From: Crocosphaera sp. UHCC 0190
Lineage (GTDB): Bacteria > Cyanobacteriota > Cyanobacteriia > Cyanobacteriales > Microcystaceae
NCBI RefSeq assembly: GCF_034932065.1
Contig: NZ_JAYGHP010000001.1
Coordinates: 434,001 to 498,000 of the forward strand
Direction: 5' to 3'
DNA: 64,000 nt
Under the pieces are notes generated by a model. It was not told where the DNA came from. It searched no databases and saw only the letters and a program-made list of their open reading frames with translations. Both the position numbers and the translations under genes were made by a program. Position 1 is the stretch's first letter; each line of letters opens with the position of its first letter. Below, in pieces: positions 24,846-37,300 of this stretch.

Positions 24846-25631
24846 ATGCAACTGATTGACACCCACGTTCACATCAATTTTGAGGTTTTTGAGTCAGATC
24901 TCGAAGCCATTAAAACTCGATGGCAACAAGCCGATGTTGTCCATCTTGTGCATTCTTGCGTGGAACCTGGGGAATTTAAGGGAATTCAAGCGATCGCTGA
25001 TCGCCTGGGCAACATTTCCTTTGCCGTTGGGTTACACCCTTTAGATGCCCATAAATGGACAGAAAACACCGCCCAAGAGATCTTGAACTATGGTAGTTCA
25101 GATCGGCGAGTTGTGGCCATTGGGGAAATGGGACTAGACTTTTATAAAGCTGACAATCATGATTGGCAACAAGAAGTCTTGAAATCTCAATTAGAAATTG
25201 CCCAGCAACTTGATAAACCTGTTATTATTCATTGTCGGGACGCAGCCGCTAAGTTAAGGGAGGTGTTAACATCATTTTGGCAGGATCAAGGGCCAGTAAA
25301 AGGCGTTATGCACTGTTGGAGTGGAACCCCAGAAGAAACCCAATGGTTTTTGGATCTAGGGTTTTATATTAGCTTCAGTGGGGTTGTCACCTTCAAAAAC
25401 GCCCACCAGATACAAGAAAGTGCCAAAATTGTTCCCAGCGATCGCCTATTAGTAGAAACCGACTGTCCCTTTTTGTCCCCTGTTCCCAAGCGAGGGAAAC
25501 GCAACGAACCGGCCTACGTGCGCCATGTCGCCGAATTTCTCGCCCAATTACGGAATGTACCCTTAGAAACCTTAGCAAAAGAGACTACCAGCAACGCCTG
25601 TCAACTATTTCAGTTATCAATTGACCCTTGA
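24846..25631 (+). CDS. TatD family metal-dependent hydrolase/DNase
   Basis: The 261-residue TIM-barrel protein carries the TatD metal ligands: DTHVH at the N-terminus, [20 protein letters not shown] and ETDCPFLSP. The family has 3'-5' exonuclease activity on DNA, with proposed roles in repair and tRNA processing. It lies 34 bp before rpoB; TatD next to rpoB is also found in other cyanobacteria. Confidence 0.9.
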   Translation: MQLIDTHVHINFEVFESDLEAIKTRWQQADVVHLVHSCVEPGEFKGIQAIADRLGNISFAVGLHPLDAHKWTENTAQEILNYGSSDRRVVAIGEMGLDFYKADNHDWQQEVLKSQLEIAQQLDKPVIIHCRDAAAKLREVLTSFWQDQGPVKGVMHCWSGTPEETQWFLDLGFYISFSGVVTFKNAHQIQESAKIVPSDRLLVETDCPFLSPVPKRGKRNEPAYVRHVAEFLAQLRNVPLETLAKETTSNACQLFQLSIDP

Positions 25632-25664
25632 TAAGTTTCCCTTGAGAATGGCTAAGAGATAAAT

Positions 25665-28600
25665 ATGACTAATCTGACCTATAACTATAACCTGCTCCCC
25701 GATCTGATTGAAATTCAACACGCCAGTTTTCGCTGGTTTCTCGAAGAAGGACTGATTGAAGAACTCAATAGTTTTTCTCCCATTACCGACTATACCGGAA
25801 AATTAGAACTGCATTTTTTAGGGGAAAACTATAAATTAAAACAACCAAAATATGATGTTGATGAAGCCAAACGGAGAGACAGCAGTTATTCGGTGCAGAT
25901 GTATGTACCGACCCGTTTGATCAATAAAGAAACCGGAGAAATTAAAGAACAAGAAGTCTTTATCGGGGACTTACCCCTAATGACAGACCGGGGAACCTTT
26001 ATTATTAACGGCGCAGAACGGGTGATTGTCAATCAAATTGTCCGTTCTCCAGGGGTATATTACAAACAAGAAGTTGATAAAAATGGACGGCGTACCTATT
26101 CCGCGTCTTTGATCCCCAACCGAGGAGCTTGGTTAAAATTTGAAACCGATAAAAACGGTTTAGTGTGGGTCAGAATTGATAAAACCCGTAAATTGTCCGC
26201 CCAAGTCCTCTTAAAAGCCATTGGGTTAAGCGACAATGAAATTTTAGACTCCTTACGTCATCCCGAATTTTATCAACGTACCTTAGATAAAGAAGGAAAT
26301 CCCAGCGAAGAAGATGCCTTACTAGAGTTATATCGGAAACTGCGGCCGGGGGAACCCCCAACCGTTAGTGGAGGACAACAACTGCTAGAATCTCGGTTTT
26401 TTGATAGTAAACGCTATGATTTAGGGCGAGTCGGACGCTATAAACTCAACAAAAAATTGAGGTTAAACGCCCCTGATACCTTTAGAGTGCTGCGCCAAGA
26501 AGATATTCTATCAGCCATTGATTATCTGATTAACTTGGAATTTGACACAGGTAATATAGATGACATCGATCATTTAGGGAACCGTCGGGTGCGTTCCGTG
26601 GGAGAACTGCTGCAAAACCAGGTCAGAGTAGGGTTAAACCGCCTCGAAAGAATTATTCGGGAACGGATGACCGTTAGTGAGTCTGATAGTTTGACTCCTG
26701 CTTCCTTGGTCAACCCTAAACCCTTAGTGGCCGCCATTAAAGAATTCTTTGGGTCATCTCAACTGTCCCAATTTATGGATCAAACGAATCCTTTAGCCGA
26801 ATTAACCCATAAACGGCGGATTTCCGCCCTAGGGCCAGGAGGACTCACCAGGGAACGGGCCGGCTTTGCTGTGCGAGATATTCACCCCTCTCACCATGGT
26901 CGCATCTGTCCGGTAGAAACCCCAGAAGGGCCCAATGCCGGGTTAATTGGTTCCTTGGCAACTTATGCCAGGGTCAATCAATATGGATTTATTGAAACCC
27001 CTTACTATCAAGTAGACAACGGACGGGTAAGGAGAGATTTAGACCCAGTTTACCTCACCGCCGACGAAGAAGATGATTTGCGGGTCGCCCCAGGGGATAT
27101 TAGTACCGATGAAGAAGGTAATATCTTAGGAGAAGGGGTTCCCACTCGGTATCGTCAAGAATTTTCAATTACTGGCCCTGAACAGGTAGATTATGTGGCG
27201 GTTTCTCCGGTGCAAATTATCTCCGTCGCTACATCCATGATCCCTTTCTTAGAACATGATGACGCGAACAGGGCCTTAATGGGATCTAATATGCAGAGGC
27301 AAGCCGTTCCCTTATTGCGTCCTGAACGGCCTCTAGTGGGAACAGGACTAGAAGCGCAGGCCGCCAGAGATTCTGGGATGGTGATCGTATCAAGAACGGA
27401 AGGTATTGTTACCTATGTGGATGCCAGTGAAATTCGGGTCAGGGTCACGGGTCCAGAAAATCACGAGAAAATCGGCATGGAAATCATGTACACCCTGCAA
27501 AAATATCAACGGTCTAACCAAGATACCTGTTTAAATCAGCGTCCTCTGGTGTATGTAGGGGAAGATGTGGTACCTGGACAGGTTTTAGCCGATGGTTCGG
27601 CCACAGAAGGGGGAGAATTAGCCCTCGGACAGAACATTTTAGTGGCTTATATGCCCTGGGAAGGCTACAACTACGAAGATGCAATTTTAATCAGTGAACG
27701 GTTGGTTTATGACGACACATATACCAGTATTCACGTCGAAAAATTTGAAATTGAAGCCCGTCAAACCAAGTTAGGGCCAGAAGAAATTACCCGTGAAATT
27801 CCCAATGTGGGGGAAGATGCCTTAAGAAACTTGGATGAACAGGGTATTATCCGTAAAGGGGCTTGGGTAGATGCAGGAGACATCCTAGTAGGGAAAGTAA
27901 CCCCCAAAGGGGAATCAGACCAACCCCCCGAAGAAAAGCTATTGCGGGCGATCTTTGGGGAAAAAGCGCGGGATGTACGGGATAATTCCTTGCGGGTTCC
28001 CAATGGAGAAAAAGGCAGGGTAGTTGATGTGCGGGTGTTTACCAGGGAACAGGGAGATGAATTACCCCCTGGGGCTAATATGGTGGTTCGGGTTTATGTG
28101 GCCCAGAAAAGGAAGATCCAAGTCGGGGATAAAATGGCCGGTCGTCATGGGAATAAGGGGATTATTTCCCGAATTTTGCCCATTGAAGATATGCCCTATT
28201 TACCTGATGGCCGTCCTGTTGACATTGTGCTTAACCCCTTGGGCGTTCCCTCACGGATGAATGTAGGCCAAGTGTTTGAATGTCTGTTAGGGTGGGCCGG
28301 TGAAAACTTAGGGGTCAGGTTTAAGATTACTCCCTTTGATGAAATGTACGGCGAAGAATCATCCCGTAAAACAGTTCATGGTTTATTGGACAGTGCCGCC
28401 AAGAAACCCCGTAAAAACTGGATTTATAATCCTGAACATCCAGGGAAAATTCATGTCTTTGACGGAAGAACAGGGGAAAAATTTGATCGGCCCGTTACCG
28501 TCGGTCAAGCTTATATGCTGAAACTGGTTCACCTGGTCGATGATAAGATTCACGCAAGATCTACCGGCCCTTATTCCTTGGTGACACAACAACCTTTAGG

Positions 28601-28976
28601 GGGTAAAGCACAACAAGGAGGACAAAGGTTTGGAGAAATGGAAGTATGGGCCCTGGAAGCTTATGGGGCGGCCTATATCCTGCAAGAACTGTTAACGGTT
28701 AAATCCGACGATATGCAAGGACGGAATGAAGCCCTGAATGCGATCGTCAAAGGAAAACCCATTCCTCGTCCTGGTACCCCTGAATCCTTTAAAGTGTTAA
28801 TGCGAGAATTACAATCTTTGGGGTTAGATATTGCCGTTCATAAGGTAGAAACCGCAGAAGATGGCACCAGTCGAGATGTAGAAGTCGATTTGATGGTAGA
28901 TACCCAACGCAGGGCCCCTAACCGTCCTACCTATGAATCTTTGTCTACTGAAGACCTGGAAGAAGAGGAAGTTTAA
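25665..28976 (+). CDS. rpoB: DNA-directed RNA polymerase subunit beta
   Basis: The 1103-residue beta subunit is complete. It includes the N-terminal lobe ([18 protein letters not shown]), the rifampicin-region [38 protein letters not shown], and the C-terminal [10 protein letters not shown] and [19 protein letters not shown] segments. It forms part of the catalytic core of RNA polymerase. Length is typical for cyanobacteria. rpoC1 does not follow; rpoC2 is next. Confidence 0.98.
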   Translation: MTNLTYNYNLLPDLIEIQHASFRWFLEEGLIEELNSFSPITDYTGKLELHFLGENYKLKQPKYDVDEAKRRDSSYSVQMYVPTRLINKETGEIKEQEVFIGDLPLMTDRGTFIINGAERVIVNQIVRSPGVYYKQEVDKNGRRTYSASLIPNRGAWLKFETDKNGLVWVRIDKTRKLSAQVLLKAIGLSDNEILDSLRHPEFYQRTLDKEGNPSEEDALLELYRKLRPGEPPTVSGGQQLLESRFFDSKRYDLGRVGRYKLNKKLRLNAPDTFRVLRQEDILSAIDYLINLEFDTGNIDDIDHLGNRRVRSVGELLQNQVRVGLNRLERIIRERMTVSESDSLTPASLVNPKPLVAAIKEFFGSSQLSQFMDQTNPLAELTHKRRISALGPGGLTRERAGFAVRDIHPSHHGRICPVETPEGPNAGLIGSLATYARVNQYGFIETPYYQVDNGRVRRDLDPVYLTADEEDDLRVAPGDISTDEEGNILGEGVPTRYRQEFSITGPEQVDYVAVSPVQIISVATSMIPFLEHDDANRALMGSNMQRQAVPLLRPERPLVGTGLEAQAARDSGMVIVSRTEGIVTYVDASEIRVRVTGPENHEKIGMEIMYTLQKYQRSNQDTCLNQRPLVYVGEDVVPGQVLADGSATEGGELALGQNILVAYMPWEGYNYEDAILISERLVYDDTYTSIHVEKFEIEARQTKLGPEEITREIPNVGEDALRNLDEQGIIRKGAWVDAGDILVGKVTPKGESDQPPEEKLLRAIFGEKARDVRDNSLRVPNGEKGRVVDVRVFTREQGDELPPGANMVVRVYVAQKRKIQVGDKMAGRHGNKGIISRILPIEDMPYLPDGRPVDIVLNPLGVPSRMNVGQVFECLLGWAGENLGVRFKITPFDEMYGEESSRKTVHGLLDSAAKKPRKNWIYNPEHPGKIHVFDGRTGEKFDRPVTVGQAYMLKLVHLVDDKIHARSTGPYSLVTQQPLGGKAQQGGQRFGEMEVWALEAYGAAYILQELLTVKSDDMQGRNEALNAIVKGKPIPRPGTPESFKVLMRELQSLGLDIAVHKVETAEDGTSRDVEVDLMVDTQRRAPNRPTYESLSTEDLEEEEV

Positions 28977-28989
28977 ATCAGTCCACAGT

Positions 28990-29013
28990 AGGGGTCAACG
29001 GCCGTTGACCCCT
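28990..29013. repeat. Perfect 24-bp palindrome between rpoB and rpoC2
   Basis: AGGGGTCAACGG is followed directly by its exact complement. It has no T-tract, so it is unlikely to be a simple terminator. It may be a dispersed repeat or an mRNA processing or stability hairpin. Confidence 0.7.
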
Positions 29014-29102
29014 ATCGGCAATGTAAGGGCAGGTTTATCTGAAAATATTTGTTAAAATCATGGGATTTTGGGCAAAACCTACCCCTACCAACCATCACCT
29101 AT

Positions 29103-29137
29103 CAACTATCAACTGACAACTGACAACTGACAACTGA
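29103..29137. repeat. Heptanucleotide tandem repeat (CAACTGA)n before rpoC2
   Basis: One variant (CAACTAT) and four perfect copies of CAACTGA end two bases before the rpoC2 ATG, so they occupy the place where a ribosome binding site would be expected. No Shine-Dalgarno sequence is visible. Confidence 0.85.
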
Positions 29138-29138
29138 C

Positions 29139-32100
29139 ATGACATTCTATAACCACATTGTTGACAAGGGTCGTTTAAAAAAATTAATTGCCTGGTCTTA
29201 CCGTCATTATGGGTCGGCCCGGAGTTCTCAAATGGCGGATAATTTAAAAGATTTGGGGTTCCGCTTTGCGACAAGAGCAGGGGTTTCAATTAGTATTGAT
29301 GATCTGACTATCCCACCAACTAAGCGGGGACTGCTTGAGAGTGCAGAACAAGAAATTAATATCACAGAAGCTCGATATGCCAGAGGAGAAATTACCGAAG
29401 TAGAGCGTTTCCAAAAGGTAATTGATACCTGGAATAGTACCTCAGAAGAATTGAAAGATGAGGTGATTCGTAATTTCCGAGAAACTGACCCCCTCAACTC
29501 AGTTTATATGATGGCTTTTTCTGGGGCGCGGGGAAATATGAGCCAAGTCCGTCAGTTAGTGGGAATGCGGGGCTTAATGGCTGATCCCCAAGGGCAGATT
29601 ATTGACCAACCGATTAAAACTAACTTCCGAGAAGGGTTAACCGTAACAGAATATGTCATTTCTTCCTATGGGGCCCGGAAAGGTTTAGTAGACACAGCTT
29701 TGCGGACGGCAGACTCTGGCTATCTAACACGACGTTTGGTAGATGTGTCCCAAGATGTAATTGTGCGGGAAATTGACTGCGGTACCAGTCGCAGCCTCAC
29801 GGTGACGGCGATGAAAGATGGCGATCGCGTAAAAATTCCTTTGGTGGATCGCTTACTCGGCAGGGTACTGGGGGAAGATGTGGTGGTAGATGGTAAAGTT
29901 TTAGCCAAGCGTAATCAAGCCATTGATTCTGACTTAGCAACTGAGATCGCCTCCCACGTGGAATCGGTGGTAGTGCGATCACCCCTAACCTGTGAAGCGG
30001 CCCGTTCCGTCTGTCAACAATGCTATGGTTGGAGTCTGGCCGTAGGTCGGCCCGTGGATCTTGGGGAAGCGGTAGGAATTATTGCGGCTCAGTCCATTGG
30101 AGAACCAGGGACACAATTAACCATGCGAACTTTCCACACAGGTGGGGTGTTTACGGGAGAAGTGGCCGAGCAAGTCAAGGCAACGGATGTGGGAGCAGTG
30201 AAGTGGGGTAAAGGACTAACTACCCGCAAGGTTCGGACTCGCCATGGGGAAGATGCCTTTCAGGTAGAAACGGCCGGAGAATTAACTTGGACACCAGCGG
30301 CCAGTGGTAAAAAAACGACTTATTCTGTAACGCCGGGGTCTTTGTTGTTCATCAATGATGGGGACAAGGTTGAAAAAGATCAGTTGCTGGCAGAGGTGAC
30401 TTCGGCTAAGACGACGCGCTCAACAGAACGGGCCACAAAGGATGTGTCAACAGATTTGGCAGGGGAAGTATTCTTTGCCAATTTAGTCGCCGAAGAAAAA
30501 ACCGATCGCCAGGGGAACACGACTTATATTGCTCAACGGGGTGGTTTAGTTTGGGTCTTGTCAGGAGATGTCTATAATTTGCCCCCAGGAGCAGAACCCG
30601 TTGTGAAGAATGGGGATGAGGTAATAAGAGGAACGGTGTTAGCAGAAACGAAGCTGACATCGGTAAATGGTGGGGTGGTTCGTCATCAAACCAATAGCCG
30701 TGAGATTGATATTATTACCGCTTCGGTATTGTTGGATCAGGCTGAAGTACGCAAGGAAAGTACGGGAGGGCATGAACAGTATGTGATTTATACGACGGAT
30801 GACCAACGCTTTTTGTTAAAGGCTACCCCAGAGACGAAGGTGACGAATCATGCAATCATTGCTGAGTTGGTCGATGATCGTTATCAGACTTCCACCGGGG
30901 GCTTATTGCGCTATGCAGGAATTGAGGTAGCCAAAGGCAGCCGAAAAGCCGGCTATGAAGTGGTTCAAGGGGGTACATTATTATGGATTCCTGAAGAAAC
31001 CCATGAAGTCAATAAGGATATTTCTTTGTTGGTGGTTGAGGATGGCCAGTATGTCGAGGCAGGAACCGAGGTGGTTAAGGATATCTTCTGTCAGTCCTCT
31101 GGGGTGGTAGAGGTGATTCAAAAGAATGATATTCTCCGGGAAATTGTGATTAAACCTGGGGAGTTTCATTTAGACGTTGATCCCGACGAGGTGAAGTTTA
31201 AAAATGAGGAGTTGATTCAACCAGGGACAGAGGTACTTCCGGGTATGGTGATCACGGATCTGCGTCAAGCGGAATGGATCGAAAGTACGGAAGGTTTGGG
31301 GTTGTTGTTGCGGCCCGTGGAAGAATATCCCGTATCTGATGAACCGGCCGCGCCGTCTCAAGGGTCGATTAATGAAGAAGAGGGCCGGCGGATTGAGTTG
31401 CGATCAGTGCAACGACTCTTTTATAAAGATGGGGAACGGGTGAAGTCAGTAGATGGCATCCATTTGTTAAGTACCCAATTGGTTCTGGAAATTGTGGTCG
31501 GGGCCAATAACCAGGGGTCGGGAACTGAGTCAACAACGGTAAATCTTTCCGCTGATATTGAATTAAAAAATGATGATGAGGCAGATTGTCAACGATTACA
31601 GTTGGTGATTTTAGAGTCTTTGATTTTGCGTCGGGATCTTGATACCGATCCCCATGGTGGTCTAATTAAAACAACTGTTTTGGTCACAGATGGTCAACAA
31701 ATTGCCCCAGGGGAGGTAGTGGCAAAAACGGAAATCCAATGTAAGGAACATGGGGAAGTTCGGGGGATTAAAAGCGGCCAAGAGGCGATCCGTCGGGTTT
31801 TGGTCGTGCGGGACGAAGATGTCACCACCCTGACGATTCCTCAAAAACCAACGGTGGCTAAAAATGAGTTGATTGTGGCAGCAACGGAGTTGGCCCCTGG
31901 GGTAATTGCCCCTGAGTCGGGACGGGTGGTGGCGATTCAATCCACTGATTCGGGTTATAACATTAAATTGCGTTTAGCCCGTCCTTATCGGGTTTCTGCT
32001 GGAGCAATTTTACATATTGATGATGGGGACTTGGTGCAACGGGGTGATAATCTCGTTTTATTGGTGTATGAACGTTCTAAAACAGGGGACATCATTCAAG

Positions 32101-33071
32101 GTTTACCCAGAATTGAGGAACTTTTAGAAGCCCGTAAACCGAAAGAAGCTTGTGTGTTGGCCCGCAAACCAGGGGTTTGTCAGGTGGAATATCTAGAGGA
32201 TGAAAGTGTTGATGTGAAGGTCATTGAAGATGATGGCACCATCAGCGAATATCCTATCTTACCGAACCAAAATGTCATGGTATCTGATAATCAACGGGTT
32301 GATGTGGGCGATCCCTTAACGGATGGACCTGCAAATCCCCATGAGATGTTAGAGGTCTTCTTTGGCTATTATGTGGAGAAGAAAGGGGTTTATGACGCGG
32401 CACTGGTTGGTTTACAGGCAGCCCAAAAATTCTTGGTGGATCAGGTACAGACGGTTTATCAGTCTCAAGGGATTGATATTTCTGATAAACATATTGAGGT
32501 GATTGTCCGTCAGATGACCGCGAAAGTACGGGTAGATGATGGGGGTGATACCACTATGTTACCTGGGGAATTGGTGGAGTTACGTCAAATTGAACAGGTT
32601 AATGAAGCCATGGCCATTACAGGGGGTGCGCCGGCCCGCTACACTCCAGTATTATTGGGGATTACAAAAGCCTCTTTAAATACGGACAGCTTTATTAGTG
32701 CAGCTTCTTTCCAAGAAACAACTCGTGTCTTAACGGAAGCTGCCATTGAAGGAAAGTCTGATTGGTTACGAGGACTAAAGGAAAATGTGATTATTGGTCG
32801 CTTAATTCCTGCGGGTACTGGCTATAATATTCATGAAGAAATGGCCATGGGAGGGGTTGACAATACTATTGAAGAAGTCCCTAAAAATCGCTATGAACGG
32901 GAGAATAATCATGACCAACCTCGCCCCACTAGGCTATTAGGGTCGAATTTAGACGAGGTGGATGAGAATATGATCTTAGATGATAATATTGCTCGCGCCT
33001 ACACTGAAGCAGATTCTCCTTGGAGTTTAGAGTCTGATGATGATCTTGATGATGATTTTGATGACGATTAA
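29139..33071 (+). CDS. rpoC2: DNA-directed RNA polymerase subunit beta'' (RpoC2)
   Basis: The 1310-residue protein is the cyanobacterial C-terminal half of beta'. It shows the trigger-loop/bridge region ([20 protein letters not shown]), the zinc-site cysteines (ECD... [16 protein letters not shown]), [20 protein letters not shown], and a large insertion of repeated barrel-sandwich hybrid domains (residues about 340-980) typical of cyanobacteria. The C-terminus is very acidic ([11 protein letters not shown]). The start ATG sits directly after a heptamer repeat. A terminator follows. Confidence 0.98.
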   Translation: MTFYNHIVDKGRLKKLIAWSYRHYGSARSSQMADNLKDLGFRFATRAGVSISIDDLTIPPTKRGLLESAEQEINITEARYARGEITEVERFQKVIDTWNSTSEELKDEVIRNFRETDPLNSVYMMAFSGARGNMSQVRQLVGMRGLMADPQGQIIDQPIKTNFREGLTVTEYVISSYGARKGLVDTALRTADSGYLTRRLVDVSQDVIVREIDCGTSRSLTVTAMKDGDRVKIPLVDRLLGRVLGEDVVVDGKVLAKRNQAIDSDLATEIASHVESVVVRSPLTCEAARSVCQQCYGWSLAVGRPVDLGEAVGIIAAQSIGEPGTQLTMRTFHTGGVFTGEVAEQVKATDVGAVKWGKGLTTRKVRTRHGEDAFQVETAGELTWTPAASGKKTTYSVTPGSLLFINDGDKVEKDQLLAEVTSAKTTRSTERATKDVSTDLAGEVFFANLVAEEKTDRQGNTTYIAQRGGLVWVLSGDVYNLPPGAEPVVKNGDEVIRGTVLAETKLTSVNGGVVRHQTNSREIDIITASVLLDQAEVRKESTGGHEQYVIYTTDDQRFLLKATPETKVTNHAIIAELVDDRYQTSTGGLLRYAGIEVAKGSRKAGYEVVQGGTLLWIPEETHEVNKDISLLVVEDGQYVEAGTEVVKDIFCQSSGVVEVIQKNDILREIVIKPGEFHLDVDPDEVKFKNEELIQPGTEVLPGMVITDLRQAEWIESTEGLGLLLRPVEEYPVSDEPAAPSQGSINEEEGRRIELRSVQRLFYKDGERVKSVDGIHLLSTQLVLEIVVGANNQGSGTESTTVNLSADIELKNDDEADCQRLQLVILESLILRRDLDTDPHGGLIKTTVLVTDGQQIAPGEVVAKTEIQCKEHGEVRGIKSGQEAIRRVLVVRDEDVTTLTIPQKPTVAKNELIVAATELAPGVIAPESGRVVAIQSTDSGYNIKLRLARPYRVSAGAILHIDDGDLVQRGDNLVLLVYERSKTGDIIQGLPRIEELLEARKPKEACVLARKPGVCQVEYLEDESVDVKVIEDDGTISEYPILPNQNVMVSDNQRVDVGDPLTDGPANPHEMLEVFFGYYVEKKGVYDAALVGLQAAQKFLVDQVQTVYQSQGIDISDKHIEVIVRQMTAKVRVDDGGDTTMLPGELVELRQIEQVNEAMAITGGAPARYTPVLLGITKASLNTDSFISAASFQETTRVLTEAAIEGKSDWLRGLKENVIIGRLIPAGTGYNIHEEMAMGGVDNTIEEVPKNRYERENNHDQPRPTRLLGSNLDEVDENMILDDNIARAYTEADSPWSLESDDDLDDDFDDD

Positions 33072-33085
33072 AAACCGATAATTAA

Positions 33086-33109
33086 GGCGGGATGAACCCG
33101 CCTTTTTTT
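33086..33109 (+). terminator. Rho-independent terminator of the rpo transcript
   Basis: GGCGGG-ATGAA-CCCGCC followed by TTTTTTT lies 15 bp after the rpoC2 stop. The loop contains an ATG that begins the longest possible tlyA frame, which argues against that start. Confidence 0.9.
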
Positions 33110-33145
33110 GCCGAAAAATTAGCATTTTTTTTCTTAACCCTTCCT

Positions 33146-33967
33146 TTGAGTAAACAACGTCTCGACACCCTATTAGTTGAACGCAACCTTTGTTCCTCCC
33201 GTCAACAGGCCCAAGGACTGATTCGGGCCGGAGAAGTCAGGGTTAATCAACGAATTATTGACAAACCTGGCACCGAAGTCGATACCTCTGCTGACATTCA
33301 ACTTCAAGCAAAACCCCCTTATGTCTCTCGTGGGGGACAAAAGCTCGAAAAAGCCCTAAAAGTATTTAACGTGGCTGTAGAAGGGAGAATTTGTCTGGAT
33401 GGGGGGATTTCAACAGGGGGGTTCACTGATTGTTTATTGAAGGCGGGGGCCAAACAAGTTTATGGCATTGATGTGGGTTATGGACAAGTGGCTTGGTCTT
33501 TGCGTCAAGATCAGCGAGTGATCTTAAAAGAACGGACGAATTTTCGCTATCTCACCCCTGAGCTATTATATCAAGACGACACTAGGGCAGATTTAGGGGT
33601 GATGGATGTTTCATTCATTTCTTTAACTAAAGTCTTAGAACCCTTGTGGCATCTTTTGGCACAACCAAAGGAAGTTATCTTATTGGTGAAACCCCAATTT
33701 GAAGTCGGGCGATCGCGGGTGGGTAAAAAAGGTGTGGTTCGAGATCCGAAAGATCATGCTCAGGCGATCAGCCAAGTTTTACAAACTGCTTATGATCTGG
33801 GTTGGTATTATTGTGGTTTAGTTAAGTCTCCCATCACTGGACCGGCGGGAAATATCGAATATTTACTATGGTTACGGAGCGATCACGGAACACAAGAATA
33901 TCAATTAGAGATGATTGAGCAAGTTACTCAAGGAAAAAGTAGTGAAATCTTTTCGGATTTTACTTAA
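33146..33967 (+). CDS. tlyA: TlyA family rRNA (cytidine-2'-O)-methyltransferase
   Basis: I place the start at the TTG at 33146, giving SKQRLDTLLVERNL and about 273 residues, normal for TlyA. The upstream ATG at 33092 lies in the rpoC2 terminator loop. An S4 RNA-binding domain (residues about 3-60) is followed by an FtsJ/RrmJ-type methyltransferase domain with LDGGISTGGFTDCLL, DVSFISLTKVL and VKPQFEVGR. Family members methylate 16S/23S rRNA or are annotated as hemolysin-like. The ribosomal role is the better supported. Confidence 0.85.
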   Translation: MSKQRLDTLLVERNLCSSRQQAQGLIRAGEVRVNQRIIDKPGTEVDTSADIQLQAKPPYVSRGGQKLEKALKVFNVAVEGRICLDGGISTGGFTDCLLKAGAKQVYGIDVGYGQVAWSLRQDQRVILKERTNFRYLTPELLYQDDTRADLGVMDVSFISLTKVLEPLWHLLAQPKEVILLVKPQFEVGRSRVGKKGVVRDPKDHAQAISQVLQTAYDLGWYYCGLVKSPITGPAGNIEYLLWLRSDHGTQEYQLEMIEQVTQGKSSEIFSDFT

Positions 33968-34346
33968 GTTAAATCTCTGATCGCCACAATTTTTGCTGAC
34001 TGTATATCTTTTTAGCTAAGTTAACTCAAGTTCCCTATATCGGCAGATCTTCGGCTTTAATTACGTTGATGATTAGTCGCTATCTACTGGGTGGATTTTA
34101 TTATCTTCTCAGTATTTTTTGGGTTAAATACATTTAATTACTTAAGTATTTATTTGATTATAAAAATGAGTTTTTTGAAATTTTTTTTATTTATGTTTTA
34201 GGTGAAACCTCGCTTATCGTTTGTAATTTTATCATCCTAGAATTGAATTATAATCAATGCTTTTGTAAGCACTATTGCCTCTAGCTGAAAAGCTAAAAAA
34301 TTATATAAATATTGAAATTTGCTAAGTTAGCGAGACGGAAACCACT
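33968..34346. other. 379-bp intergenic region without a supported gene
   Basis: The stretch is AT-rich. One frame at about 34005-34137 encodes a hydrophobic stretch (RYLLGGFYYLLSIFWVKYI) without a good start or ribosome site. It may be a remnant or chance. No clear promoter or terminator is recognised before the metalloprotease-like gene. Confidence 0.4.
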
Positions 34347-37300
34347 ATGGATAACCTATTTAATATCGTCAATAATTCAACAACCAATAGTACCATACCT
34401 TCATCAACAACGACTTCAAATAATCCTCCCTTTGAAGCAGTTTTATCAGGTTATGAATGGTCAGTTCCTACCAATCGGGTGATTACCTTTAGTTTTTATG
34501 AAAATGATGTTTTTAATGGTTCATATTACGGCTTTGAAACTGGAGTAAAAGAAGTTAGTAATGCCGTTAAAAATAATGTTCGCGCTATCTTTGGTTGGCT
34601 AGAGAATGTCATTGATATTGATTTCCAAGAGGTCACAGAAATCAATACAAGCACAATTGGTCAAATCCGTTTTATGGATTCTAATACTCCTTCTTATGCC
34701 TATGCTTACTCCCCTGGGGGTTCAGGGTTAGGTACCGCAGGTGATGTTCATTTAAAAAGTAGTTATGATCGTTTAGGTGATACCAATGGCTTTCAAAATA
34801 TAGCTGGAAAGCATGGTTATCTGTCTATTATTCATGAACTTGGTCATGCTTTAGGATTACAACATACCCATGATGGAGGCTTAGATGCAGCTTTAGATAA
34901 TACTGATAACTCAGTAATGACCTACAATTTTACAGGGAATTCTGCGGGAACTTATATGCCCCTTGATATTAAAGCATTGCAGGATTTATATGGGGCTAAA
35001 GCTTATAATACTGGGGACAATACCTATGTTTTTACAACTAGCATTGATAAGTTTACTGTTAACGGTGTTTCACTGCTCAATACCACTAATTTAACCAAAC
35101 AAGCACTTTGGGATTCAGGGGGAATTGATACCCTAGATTTTTCAGGTTTAACCTATAAAAGTGGCGGCTATCAGATGGATCTAAAGCCTGGCGGTTTATT
35201 GAGTGAAACCTTTAGTACAACCACCAGTTATACGACAGCGATCGCCTATGATGTGACGATAGAAAATGTCATCAATTCTAGCAGTAATGATAAAATTTAT
35301 CTCAATAGTGGCGCGAATACTATTAGTGGATATCTGACTAATAAAGGGACAGGTAGTGATGTTATTTATGATGGTAACAGTCAAGATACACTGAAACTAG
35401 ATTATGCAAGTGCTGCTGTTACTAAAACCCAAAGTGGTCAAGATCTGATTTTAGGGTTAGGGGGTAATGGCTCAATTAAGCTAGTTAATTATTATAGCGA
35501 TCCTAGCAATCAAATCAAGATTCTCTATAGTGATAGTACAACGACGACGACGACTACCCCTCTCGTTATTACCAATACAGAGCTTTCCTTAGTCATCAAC
35601 GGAACCACCGAAACAGGTTCTTTGCAATCCTATGGTGCTGCTTCTATCAACAATGGAAACAGTATGCCTCAAGATACAACCCAAGCTATTGTTACCTATT
35701 CTAGTGACAAAAGTGAGGTACAAATTGACAACAATGGATGGAAACAGTTTAGCCTTGGCAACTACAATATTACCGCTAATACCGTCTTAACTTTTGACTT
35801 CCGCAGCACGAAAGAAGGAGAAATTCAAGGGATTGGTTTTGATAATAATGATGATGTTTTTGATAATACGAATACTCTCTTTCAACTCAACGGCATTCAA
35901 ACCTGGGGAAATCAAGCCTTTAATAATTACACGGCGGCTGATGGTTGGAAAACCTATACAATCAAAGTAGGAGACTATTTTACGGGAAACTATGATCGTT
36001 TAGCTTTCATGAATGATGATGATAGAAGCACTCCCAATGCCTCCAGTCAATTTGGTAACATTAACATCTATGAAGCTAATAACACCAATACCAATAGTGT
36101 AAACATAACTGTTAACGGAACCACCGAAACAGGTTCTTTGCAATCCTATGGTGCTGCTTCTATCAACAATGGAAACAGTGCGCCTCAAGATACAACCCAA
36201 GCAATTGTTACCTATTCTAGCAACATTCATGAGGTGCAAATTGACAATAATGGATGGAAAAAGTTTGACATTGGCAACTACAATATTACAGCCAATACCG
36301 TCTTAACCTTTGAGTTCCGCAGCACGAAAGAAGGGGAAATTCAAGGGATTGGTTTTGATAATAACGATGATGTTTTTGATAATACTAATACCCTTTTTCA
36401 ACTCCACGGCATTCAAACCTGGGGAAATCAAGCCTTTAATAATTACACGGCTGCTGATGGTTGGAAAAGTTATAGTATCAAGGTAGGAGACTATTTTACG
36501 GGAAACTATGATAGTTTAGCTTTCATGAATGATGATGATAGAAGCACTCCTAATGCCTCCAGTCAATTCCGTAACATTAATATCTACGATGCTAATACCA
36601 CTAATACCACTAATACCACTAATACCGATAGTGTAAACATAACTGTTAACGGAAACACCCAAACAGATTCTTTGCAATCCTATGGTGCTGCTTCTATCTT
36701 AAATGGGACAAGTCTGCCTCAAGATACAACCCAAGCAATTGTTACCTATTCTAGCGATAAAAGTGAGGTGCAAATTGACAATAATGGATGGAAAAAGTTT
36801 GACATTGGTAACTACAATATTACAGCCAATACCGTCTTAACCTTTGAGTTCCGCAGCACGAAAGAAGGGGAAATTCAAGGGATTGGTTTTGACAATAACG
36901 ATGATGTTTTTGATAATACTAATACCCTCTTTCAACTCCACGGCATTCAAACCTGGGGAAATCAAGCCTTTAATAATTACACGGCTGCTGATGGTTGGAA
37001 AAGTTATAGTATCAAGGTAGGAGACTATTTTACGGGAAACTATGATAGTTTAGCTTTCATGAATGATGATGATAGAAGCACTCCTAATGCCTCCAGTCAA
37101 TTCCGTAACATTAACATTCAGGAGACAACCAGCAATACTGTTCCTGCAAACAGTCTTCCTAGCAATACTAATATTTTTAGTAAACCAAGCGGTCAAAACA
37201 TTATCTCCCAAGTTCTCTCTAATACAGGCATTGATTTAACGGGAGTAAAAAAAGACCAACAATTAGTAGGACAACAAGTAATGGTCAAGCATGAAATGGG

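Noticed and set aside
33092..33145. Upstream ATG start for tlyA
   Set aside because: The ATG lies in the loop of the rpoC2 terminator, and the added residues are unlike the family; the TTG at 33146 fits better.
34005..34137. Hydrophobic open frame in the gap before the metalloprotease-like gene
   Set aside because: No usable start codon, ribosome site or family likeness; too short to support as a gene.
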